A stretch of DNA of 64,000 nt, taken from CAMCXE01 sp036520615 (GTDB taxonomy: Bacteria > Pseudomonadota > Gammaproteobacteria > Pseudomonadales > Cellvibrionaceae). Made by a program: the position numbers and the translations under genes. Positions 11,186-18,405 of this stretch are shown here, one piece after another (the first letter of the stretch is position 1; the number at the start of each line of letters is the position of its first letter). The stretch is from positions 1 through 64,000 of the forward strand of contig DATDJI010000033.1 in the NCBI GenBank assembly GCA_036520615.1, given 5' to 3'. The notes under the pieces were generated by a model, which was given only the letters and a program-made list of their open reading frames with translations, was not told where the DNA came from and ran no database searches.

Positions 11186-12262
11186 TTATATTTGAGCTAA
11201 ATTTTTCTCAGCCCAAATTCGTTTTCCATCAAGCAAAGTAGCTAAGGGCGTTCGGCCACAACACATTTTACCTTGATGGGTTCGCTCATTGTTGTAGTAG
11301 TTTATCCAATCATCTAAATCCTTCTGCAGATCATCCATTCCTGTGTATAATTTTTTGCGGAACATGATCTGGTAAAACTCCTGCAAAATTGTTTTATAGA
11401 ACCGCTAACAGATCCCATTGGTTTGCGGTGACTGCGCTTTGGTTTTAGTGTGCTCTATATTGTTAATTGCTAAATACAGCTAATAATCATGCTGATCCAT
11501 TCGCCCACAATATTCAGTGCCCCGATCCGTTAATATGCGCAACATGGGCAATTCATACTGCTCAAAATAGGGTAAAACCCGGCCATTTAATAAATCAGCG
11601 GAGGTGATGGGGGTCTTGCTGGTATAGAGTTTAGCAAACGCTACCTTGCTGTACGTATCGACAAATGTTTGTTGATAAATACGTCCAACACCTTTCATAT
11701 TGCCCACATAAAAAGTGTCTTGAAAACCTAAATAACCCGGATGATGAGTTTCAATTTCACCACAGGCTTCATCGTCCATTTTTTTCCGCTCAAGCGCTGC
11801 AACCTGGCTTTCACTCAGTACAATACCGTCTCTCGCAACCTTGCCTTCCAAGGCTTTTAAGCGCTTTTTAAAGCTTTCAAGGCCTTGCCTTAACCAGATG
11901 GAACGCACTCTACTGACCGAGACAAACACGACTTGTTTACGCAGTTCATTACTGGTGCGATGTTGTCCATGGGCTGGCTGTGCAATGGCATAATCCAACA
12001 CCGCTTTTTCTATCGCATCGTCGACGCGATTTTTATGATTGGGTGCTCGTCGGCTTTTATTAATCAAGACGTCAACGCCACCCTCCGAAGCCAGCTCTTG
12101 ATAACGATAAAATGTATCCCGCGAAAAGCCCATTATCTTGCAGGCTTTCGATACATTGCCTAATTCTTCCGCCAAATTTAACAACCCGGCTTTATGCTTA
12201 ATGATGGGATTGGTAGTCTGTAGCATGAGAGTTACCTTTGGGTTTTGTTTAGGATTCGACAC
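11186..12262 (-). pseudogene. IS481-type transposase with two amber codons, one at the catalytic glutamate
   Basis: A single 359-codon frame with an N-terminal helix-turn-helix (NVSKACKIMGFSRDTFYRYQ), a linker and an integrase core. The catalytic aspartates are in GFQDTFYVGNMKG and ILTDRGTEYCG. The frame then meets TAG at 11480-11482 (after DQHDY) and TAG at 11405-11407, and otherwise continues without a frameshift to GKMCCGRTPLATLLDGKRIW. In related IS481 transposases the second position is the catalytic Glu (NGICERF), so the stop lies exactly at the third residue of the DDE triad. Both changes are single-base (CAG to TAG and GAG to TAG by inference). The element cannot move by itself. Confidence 0.85.
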
Positions 12263-12274
12263 CCATATTCAAAA

Positions 12275-12328
12275 CCGGTAACTCTCTTCTTTCAAGTAGA
12301 AGTGTCAGATTAGGTCGCGACTAGTACA
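12275..12328 (-). repeat. Right terminal inverted repeat of IS481 element
   Basis: Read on the minus strand it begins TGTACTAGTCGCGACCTAAT and continues CTGACACTTC, then GAGAGTTACCGG, matching the left end. A degraded relative of this end lies at 31219-31276. Confidence 0.75.
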
Positions 12329-12527
12329 GTTAGAAATTAAATTTCCCCGCTGTTGTTATGCCACTGATAATATTCATCATCGTCTCAGCTTTCCTACTCC
12401 GGAACTGCTTTAACTGTTCTTAAAGCTACCGATTTTTACCTCGACAATACACATACTGTGAAATCGTTACACCTTATGACATCCATTCATTTCTAATCGC
12501 TTTTCACTTGAAACAGGCCGTTGCTGC

Positions 12528-12746
12528 TCAAAAAAACTCTCTGCCCGATGGAGAATCTGCTCGCTTAGATAATTCATTGATAATGCCATTGCCATTGCCA
12601 TTTTTCATATATTGTTCAATATCGGATGGCAATAATTTGAATTCCGCCGTTGGCTCTACTGCGCCCCAGCTACATCGAGAGTTTAAGTAATAGCCATTGG
12701 CATCCTTATACAAAATCCAATTGTTATTTTGCTCTATTATCTCCAC
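12528..12746 (-). CDS. Small hypothetical protein, intact copy of the duplicated 72-residue family
   Basis: 72 residues starting at GTG (12746), with a GGGCGG stretch just upstream. The sequence includes DANGYYLNSRCSWG, AVEPTAEFKLLPSDIEQYM and the tail DSPSGREFF. It is acidic and small, like single-domain immunity proteins. The broken relative at 9850-10068 lies on the other side of the IS481 element and the toxin fragment, which points to cassette duplication. I do not recognise the family; an immunity role is inferred from location only. Confidence 0.65.
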   Translation of the reverse strand: MEIIEQNNNWILYKDANGYYLNSRCSWGAVEPTAEFKLLPSDIEQYMKNGNGNGIINELSKRADSPSGREFF

Positions 12747-12985
12747 ATACCGCCCTTTGTTAAGCTTAGATCTTAAAAATCACTACCTGTCATATGGCAT
12801 CAGAAAAGTCTGGGAATGCAAGAATATATATCGACTTCCATGACTGATCCTAACTCAAGACCGCCAGATATTATAAAACTGACGGAATCTAACTCTTTAC
12901 CAGCAGACAATAGCTAACCACATTACATAGCTCTCCGTACGCCACCCAGGCGTGCATTTAATCTGAGTTACGCGTTATACATCAG

Positions 12986-13348
12986 CTACCTATATATATC
13001 TAAAAAATTCCCCAAACAATTGGGCGCATATTTTAATTCGTATCGCTCGATATCTTTCCATTGATTTCCAGCGCCGGGATATGCCCGATCTGGATGTCGA
13101 ATTTCGGTTAATGCCACGAAACGTGTATCCGTTCAAAAATGGGATATTCACATCGAGATCAAGCTCTCCACCAACCTGATAAAAACCTATTTTATCGACG
13201 GAATATTTTTCAATTACAACACTATTTTATCCGTATACAGCGCATATAATTCATAGGGAAAAGCCAGTGAAAATCTCGCCCCATTATATTCCCATTCGGC
13301 AGCATCATAGTCGGTTGTAGATTTAACTTTCCTGAGTTCAATATTCAT
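12986..13348 (-). pseudogene. Gene remnant with two frameshifts, probable immunity-type protein
   Basis: Minus-strand translation from ATG at 13348 gives MNIELRKVKSTTDYDAAEWE and on through FSLAFPYELYALYTDKIV, then a one-base loss. The next frame gives VIEKYSVDKIGFYQVGGELD and NGYTF, and after a second shift HPDRAYPGAGNQWKDIE ends at LDIYR. Rebuilt, this is a protein of about 120 residues. Composition and placement fit an immunity gene that is no longer under selection. No family is assigned. Confidence 0.6.
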
Positions 13349-13393
13349 TATTACAGATCCAGAGAATTTATTGAGTGCACCCTCAGATCGGAT

Positions 13394-13582
13394 TTATTTT
13401 CCGATTACCGACGTAACAAATTTTCTCCCGCCTACTAATGACCTATCGGCTTTAAACCGTGCCATTAATTCCTCAACTGCTTTCTGACTTGTGGATACCA
13501 ATCTAATTTCCTCTTCATTGAGCTTAACGCAGTATTATTTTCTTCTATTTCGACAATGTGCCCGGTTAGCCCCCAAGAGGTT
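13394..13582 (-). pseudogene. Second remnant upstream, C-terminal part of a small protein
   Basis: The frame ending at TAA 13394 encodes KLNEEEIRLVSTSQKAVEEL followed by a basic tail ending VTSVIGK. A different frame just upstream encodes GHIVEIEENNTAL, which fits as its continuation after a frameshift. The remnant lies directly upstream of, and points the same way as, the remnant at 12986-13348. Confidence 0.5.
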
Positions 13583-13585
13583 TAA

Positions 13586-13813
13586 ATGAGCTGTAAATGT
13601 ATGTGCATCTATAAATCAAGAAAACCAAATTACACACAACTAAGCCATCTACAAGACGGTGGGTGTATTTTCACTCTAGTGAGCGACGACGGTAATCGGC
13701 CAACATGGGCGTCAACCAGAATATATGAATGCACAAACTGCAAGAAAAACTGGAAAGAGGAATTTGTTGAAGCCATGCATTTCAACGCCAATCTAGTTAG
13801 CCCCTGTGATTAA
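13586..13813 (+). CDS. Small cysteine-rich protein, possible zinc-binding
   Basis: 75 residues with cysteine pairs at both ends: SCKCMC at the N-terminus and ECTNCKK at about residue 50, plus a final SPCD. The spacing could coordinate a zinc ion. An AAGAGG ribosome site sits five bases before the ATG. It is the only plus-strand gene in the field of minus-strand immunity remnants. Function is unknown. Although its frame is clean, a gene this short could be spurious. Confidence 0.5.
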   Translation: MSCKCMCIYKSRKPNYTQLSHLQDGGCIFTLVSDDGNRPTWASTRIYECTNCKKNWKEEFVEAMHFNANLVSPCD

Positions 13814-14182
13814 TTGTCTAATCGAAACCACTTAAGCAATAAACAAGTCTGATAAATCGCTTCAAACAGGGATTCACAACAAACTCGCCCACTTTAATTA
13901 ATAGTTATGGAATTTAAATTTGACTTCCATTGGCATCTTCAAATAGCTAGGCTCAGAGGTTCCTTAGATATATTATGTCACTCGAAGCTTGCTCGCTTTC
14001 GCCCTACATAGAGCTGGCTTCACGCTCCAAAGTTATTTCTCCTGCTCAGGGATTTTTTTATTGATATAAATGATGCAGTCGTGTAAATATTTTCGCTGCA
14101 TTCCGACAGCCATTTTCAATAGGCCACCAGGCTACAGCAGTATTCTAATAATAAAATGCGTTCCTAGCGTAGGTTCGATTAA
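13814..14182. other. Intergenic region with a short coding remnant
   Basis: On the minus strand, 14058-14144 encodes a protein-like fragment AWWPIENGCRNAAKIF, closed by TAA and preceded by a stop codon. It could be the tail of another lost cassette gene. The rest shows no gene. Confidence 0.35.
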
Positions 14183-14707
14183 TTAGGGCGTATTAGCCAG
14201 AGGTAAAAATATAGGTCCATTTAGTCTTTCAATAGCCTGGCAGAGTTTTGTAATCGGTTGCCACAGGCCGTTAGGGCTATTCCAAGCAGCCCCTGCCCAC
14301 CTACTATCTAGCTTGAGGGAAAGCTCTTGTTGCTGCAATTGAGTGTATAACAAGGCTTGCAGTTCAGTAAGATCTAAGGAAAACAAACCAGGGTAAGCAG
14401 CGCTTTTTTGGCTTTTATCGAAGCAAAATAGATAAAACCATATCCAGTTTAATACGGTGTATGTGGCTTTGTTTTTGTCGGCACATTGCGTTACTGCATT
14501 TTTAAGAGCATCCGAAAAATGTTGTGGGAATGAGGGATCGTAGGTGGCGATCCAGTAAGGGTATATGTATTTATCGAACGCTGCCGCTACATTTTGAGGC
14601 TCTTCGTTATCTGTTTTGGCCTCAATAAAATAAGGGGGAATCCCTAAAATGAATTGATGCAATTCGTCATGATTTAATGCATTTTCTAAAATAACTAGTG
14701 AGGTCAT
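14183..14707 (-). CDS. Candidate immunity protein paired with the toxin gene
   Basis: 174 residues, cytosolic (no signal peptide or membrane segment). The ATG overlaps the stop codon of the toxin gene by four bases (ATGA), so the two are translationally coupled, the usual layout of a toxin followed by its antidote. It is rich in aromatic residues (YIYPYWIATYDPSFPQHF, NWIWFYLFCF) and ends with a WQPITKLCQAIERLNG helix. I do not recognise an Imm family. The role is inferred from coupling and from the debris of similar genes downstream. Confidence 0.65.
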   Translation of the reverse strand: MTSLVILENALNHDELHQFILGIPPYFIEAKTDNEEPQNVAAAFDKYIYPYWIATYDPSFPQHFSDALKNAVTQCADKNKATYTVLNWIWFYLFCFDKSQKSAAYPGLFSLDLTELQALLYTQLQQQELSLKLDSRWAGAAWNSPNGLWQPITKLCQAIERLNGPIFLPLANTP

Positions 14708-16332
14708 TGTATTCTTTCCGCGCCAAAATCAGTCATCATTTTATTTATATCGTTATTGTGGTTGATCGATATGTTATCTAGGACCGCTTCTCGCTTTCCG
14801 CCTGGATCGGTTAAGCCGCCCGGACGCCACAGAGAATTGGCACCCCCTTCGTTGCCTGTTGGCATAACTACTTTGGGATCTTTTAGTTTCACCATATAAA
14901 TATCTTTGCCTGCTAATGATCCTGGGTCATACCCTAAAGCTGTTTCTAAAATAGAAACATCTCCTGTTTTTTTGTACTCATCAATAACTGCGCTTAAATC
15001 GTCGCCGCGCATAACGAATTTTTTTGGATTAAATGATTGATATGAAGGGTTACCGATATCATCCCCTGTAAATAAAAAACCACCGCCTTCTTGTTGAAAG
15101 CCTTGTAAATGGGAGTCTATATATTTTTGTTCGAGGTAGGTTTTCGGGTCGGGTCTACTGCCTTTAGGCATGGCCAGAATATCACTTTCATTTCTGCCTG
15201 GTAAATATTGTGGTTTTGATACCGGTGGTGTTTCAGGGACAAGTGGATTGGGCTTCTCGCTCGCCTTATGCATCACCTCATCCACCGTATCGTGCTTGGA
15301 CTTAGGCGGCGGTCCTGAGGATGTGAGTGAATTTTTAACGCTAATTAATTTGCGCTTTGCGCGCACTTTAAGATTTTTGAGTTTTTTACCGATTGTTAAT
15401 AACGCTTGGCCAGCTTTCTCCAATTTCCCTATTAAAAGCATGTTTTTCGCCGCCGCAGCTACACCTGCAGCACCGCCGGTAAGGGCAGCCAAAATCAGCG
15501 TGAGAATTATTTCAAAGCCTAAACTTCCCGCCGTTTCTGTCCATTCGGTATGGTGTTGGGCTTTGGCGTAATCTATGGCGAATAATTTGAGTAGGTTGCG
15601 GGTTTCTGCATCGTCCCAGATTAATTGGGCGAGCTCTAGCGCTTCAGTAATTTGCGCACGGGTAATTTTTGCTGGATCAAAACCTAGCGCCTCAATTAAT
15701 TCTTTATATTCGGCTTCGGCGAGGTTTTGTCCCCAAGTTTTTTTATTTTGCTCCCAATAGGTTTTTTTGGCGGCGGTAACGACGCGTACAGCGCGGCGGT
15801 TGATATCGACTACATCAACAATGTTATCCGCCCAGATTAGAAAATCTTTTCCGGCTTTTCCTAAACCCGTCATAGCTGCACCGGCAGAAACAGCGGCTTT
15901 TTCCGCCATGTTGAGCTTTTTATATTCTTGCTCTAACGCGGCCTTTTCTTTTTGTTCGGCTTGGATAATTGCACGCAGGTGCATTTGTAAATTCGTGCGC
16001 GCGGTGCGGATTGCTTCGTCGATATTTTCCGGTTTATCTTCCGGATCATCGCGAGGAATAAAATATAAATTGCCTTGCCATAAATCCGTTTTAATACGCA
16101 GGCTTATTTCACTTAAAGGTGTGGTGGATGCGGCGATTTTGATGCGGGCTTGGTTGACATAATAATCCTGCCAAATCCCAGCTAATTTGGCCCCGCCTAG
16201 GTAAGCCATTAATTGGTCGATATCTTGCGGTGAGCGCAGTGGAGTGTCTTGGCGTTGCGCGGCACCTAAAGCGTTTTGAGCGTAACAGAGCGCGAATTTA
16301 CGGCCATCGGGAAAGATAAAAATATTCTGCAT
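14704..16332 (-). CDS. Polymorphic-toxin-like effector with central hydrophobic segment and C-terminal toxin domain
   Basis: About 542 residues from ATG 16332, chosen because AAGGA sits seven bases upstream; an in-frame start 75 bases further up lacks this. There is no N-terminal signal peptide. Residues 1-110 (starting MQNIFIFPDGRKF) form an unrecognised N-domain. An alpha-helical middle part (EQKEKAALEQEYKKLNMAEK) follows, then a hydrophobic stretch (LGFEIILTLILAALTGGAAG, about residue 270), a proline-rich joint and a C-terminal domain of about 150 residues (GGGFLFTGDDIG, FVMRGDDLSAVIDE, GANSLWRPGGLTDPGGKREA). The arrangement resembles contact-dependent or type VI secretion effectors. The C-domain could be an ADP-ribosyltransferase-type toxin (FVMRG as the NAD-binding arginine), but that is tentative. 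No VgrG, PAAR or CdiB lies nearby. Confidence 0.65.
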   Translation of the reverse strand: MQNIFIFPDGRKFALCYAQNALGAAQRQDTPLRSPQDIDQLMAYLGGAKLAGIWQDYYVNQARIKIAASTTPLSEISLRIKTDLWQGNLYFIPRDDPEDKPENIDEAIRTARTNLQMHLRAIIQAEQKEKAALEQEYKKLNMAEKAAVSAGAAMTGLGKAGKDFLIWADNIVDVVDINRRAVRVVTAAKKTYWEQNKKTWGQNLAEAEYKELIEALGFDPAKITRAQITEALELAQLIWDDAETRNLLKLFAIDYAKAQHHTEWTETAGSLGFEIILTLILAALTGGAAGVAAAAKNMLLIGKLEKAGQALLTIGKKLKNLKVRAKRKLISVKNSLTSSGPPPKSKHDTVDEVMHKASEKPNPLVPETPPVSKPQYLPGRNESDILAMPKGSRPDPKTYLEQKYIDSHLQGFQQEGGGFLFTGDDIGNPSYQSFNPKKFVMRGDDLSAVIDEYKKTGDVSILETALGYDPGSLAGKDIYMVKLKDPKVVMPTGNEGGANSLWRPGGLTDPGGKREAVLDNISINHNNDINKMMTDFGAERIQ

Positions 16333-16815
16333 ACTTAATCCTTGGGATAAATCGGGGTTGTATCTGCGGCAAAGCAAGCCCAGAGGGCGAGAAGAGTAAC
16401 CTGCCATCGCAGGTTAGTAAATCCGCAAACGGGCTAATTGTGTATTGCGTTACGAGGGCTGCAGTATAAGGGGATCGGTTTCTCGCGTAAAAAGTTTGGT
16501 GGTTCGCACATGTATTCACAGGGTTCGTATTTGGAACGAAGTTTTTCACCGACGAATAAGAAAAAACCTTTCAAACATTTCAATTAATAAGCCGCAACTA
16601 TTTCCGTGAAATTTTGCCGGCACTTTAACCCCCCAACCTCCTCCTAAAAAAGGAGGGTAAAGAGCCTTTTCCCAGACTTCCCCCATGTGAAAGAAGAGAA
16701 GAAAAGGCTTTAAACCAGCATTTTGCTTCCTTCCATTTTTCCAAATTGCAGAAGTGGTTTATGCCGGAAGGGCTTGGGTAGGATTTTATGCCTAGACGAA
16801 TCCAAGTCCCAATAA
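16333..16815. other. Intergenic region with two hairpins
   Basis: No gene is seen. One stem, CCTCCT-AAAAAA-GGAGG, lies near 16638-16656. A second pairs AAAGAGCCTTTTC near 16659 with GAAAAGGCTTT near 16700-16711. They lie downstream of the minus-strand operon at 16.8-22.2 kb and could end its transcript. The C-rich/G-rich hairpin also looks like a dispersed intergenic repeat. Confidence 0.4.
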
Positions 16816-18393
16816 CTAAATAATTGGGTTAAATACCGTGAGCCTGCCCCAGTTTGTTGTGCTGCCCAGGCCATGGCGCGGGAAGTAATTCGGGTCGGCG
16901 AACATGCCTTGTTTACCGTGCAGAGCCATGTAATTGAGGATGACAGTTTCGACTAATAAATTGACGTTGTTAGCGGCTGAGCTGGAACTAGTGTCTACAT
17001 CGCCACTAGCGGCCATGTAACCAATTTGTCGATTGGCATAGGTGCCGTTTACGTCAGGCCGAGAAAGTGTTGGTTTACCGCCGGGGTTATAAACTAAAAA
17101 GAACGAGGCGGCGCCCTGTTGGTTATCGCCGGTCCACACCAGTTTGCCGTTCGCGCCATTGTCAACGTCGCCATTGCTGAATACTGAGCCATCGCTAAAT
17201 ACATAAATCATCAACGGAGTTTGTTTAAGGCGAGCATATTCAAGGCAGGCGCCGATGCATTCGCCCGCCTGGAAGTCGCGCATTTCACCGGTGGTGCGAT
17301 CGCCCGTGTGATAATCAAACCCACCCATGGTTATTGTGCCTGCCCCAGCGTAGCCGCTGGAAACAAGCTTCATAACCGAAGCAGTTTTGGCGTATTCACC
17401 ATTGGAATTAAGTTCTGCCGCGCTGAAGATGGTTTTGAGATTGTCATCGAGCAGTGGATCAAGGCTATTAGGGTCGCCGAATTCTGACGTCAAATACGCG
17501 CTTTTTAAGTAGCCGCATTCCAGGCCTTTTTTGATGGCTTGATCGGTGGTGAGATCCAGCTTCGTGGAGCTGCGATTGAGCTTGGCAAGACTTAAGCGAT
17601 ACATGGTTTCCATAACTGAAACCGTCTCATCTTTAGCGAGCAGTCCCACAAGGTCACCCACATCGACCAATCCGCGCGCGTCGGATGGTCGGTCAATTTT
17701 TGTTGGGCGCACAGTATTGTTGATCATCATCGCAGGCGCCATGGAATTGCCGCCGGAATCTGTAGCCCGTGACCCGACCAACGCTAGCAAAGAACCATTA
17801 GCACCCGCCCGGTTAATGCCGTACATAGGATTATGCGGATTATTACCTGTGTCGTTTTCTGAACGCGCGGCAATGCTGCAGCCGTCAATGTTGCCCCAGG
17901 TTGCCATCGTGGAGCGCTTTTTAATTCCCCGGAGTAGAGCGCTATCGCTGTGGAAAGCAAGACCCAAGCTATCGTCGTAGAAGAATCCGGTAGTGCTCAA
18001 CGGATTAGATTGCCCTGGTAGTTGGTCCCCCGGCAGACCTAATTTGCGGTATCCCGCCGTACTTAGAAAATCCAATTGGCCGCCGCGCCCGCCCACCAAC
18101 ACATTGGAGCCAGCAATATTGGCGCCGCCTGCTAAATCAAAACAAATAAACGGAATGGAGCCGGAGGCCCCGGCATTGACGCCACAGCCTTTAATTTTTA
18201 ACGCATCAAGCAAATCTGTGGAGAGCTGAGCGTGGGCCGAGTTGGCACCGAGCAAACTCAACATAGAGCCGCCCAATAAAGTGCCCATGCCCATTTGAAA
18301 GCCCTGGCTGATCAGTTCGCGTCGGGTGCGGGGTTTGGGGTGATCGGCCAGTTTTAAAGGTTGGTTTAAGCCAACGGGGGGTTTGGATTTCAT
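16816..18393 (-). CDS. Tat-exported protein of DUF1501-like type
   Basis: 525 residues. The N-terminus carries a twin-arginine motif (PRTRRELISQGF, R24-R25) and a hydrophobic segment ending in AHA, predicting folded export to the periplasm. The rest resembles DUF1501-type sulfatase-superfamily proteins (LAGGANIAGSNVLVGG, MGGFDYHTGDRTTGEM, YVFSDGSVFSNGDVD), which are usually encoded next to secreted heme-motif proteins, as here. The phosphatase/sulfatase metal ligands are not clear, so activity is uncertain. It is the last gene of a three-gene operon, 12 bases after the stop of the LamG/cytochrome gene. Confidence 0.65.
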   Translation of the reverse strand: MKSKPPVGLNQPLKLADHPKPRTRRELISQGFQMGMGTLLGGSMLSLLGANSAHAQLSTDLLDALKIKGCGVNAGASGSIPFICFDLAGGANIAGSNVLVGGRGGQLDFLSTAGYRKLGLPGDQLPGQSNPLSTTGFFYDDSLGLAFHSDSALLRGIKKRSTMATWGNIDGCSIAARSENDTGNNPHNPMYGINRAGANGSLLALVGSRATDSGGNSMAPAMMINNTVRPTKIDRPSDARGLVDVGDLVGLLAKDETVSVMETMYRLSLAKLNRSSTKLDLTTDQAIKKGLECGYLKSAYLTSEFGDPNSLDPLLDDNLKTIFSAAELNSNGEYAKTASVMKLVSSGYAGAGTITMGGFDYHTGDRTTGEMRDFQAGECIGACLEYARLKQTPLMIYVFSDGSVFSNGDVDNGANGKLVWTGDNQQGAASFFLVYNPGGKPTLSRPDVNGTYANRQIGYMAASGDVDTSSSSAANNVNLLVETVILNYMALHGKQGMFADPNYFPRHGLGSTTNWGRLTVFNPII

Positions 18394-18405
18394 ACAGGCT
18401 CCCGA

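Larger units (their letters stand above)
11129..12328 (-). mobile_element. IS481-family insertion sequence, inactivated
   Basis: A 1,200-base element bounded by imperfect inverted repeats: TGTACTAG at the left tip and the complementary CTAGTACA at the right tip, each followed inward by CTAATCTGACA or a close variant. It encodes one IS481-type transposase on the minus strand, interrupted by two TAG codons. I see no clear target-site duplication (left flank ...GCTGGG, right flank GTTAGA...), so flanking DNA has been lost or has drifted. Confidence 0.82.

Noticed and set aside
11405..11482. TAG codons as evidence of stop-codon recoding (amber suppression or pyrrolysine)
   Set aside because: Only a dead transposase shows it; host genes here use TAG as a normal stop (for example the gene ending at 42430).
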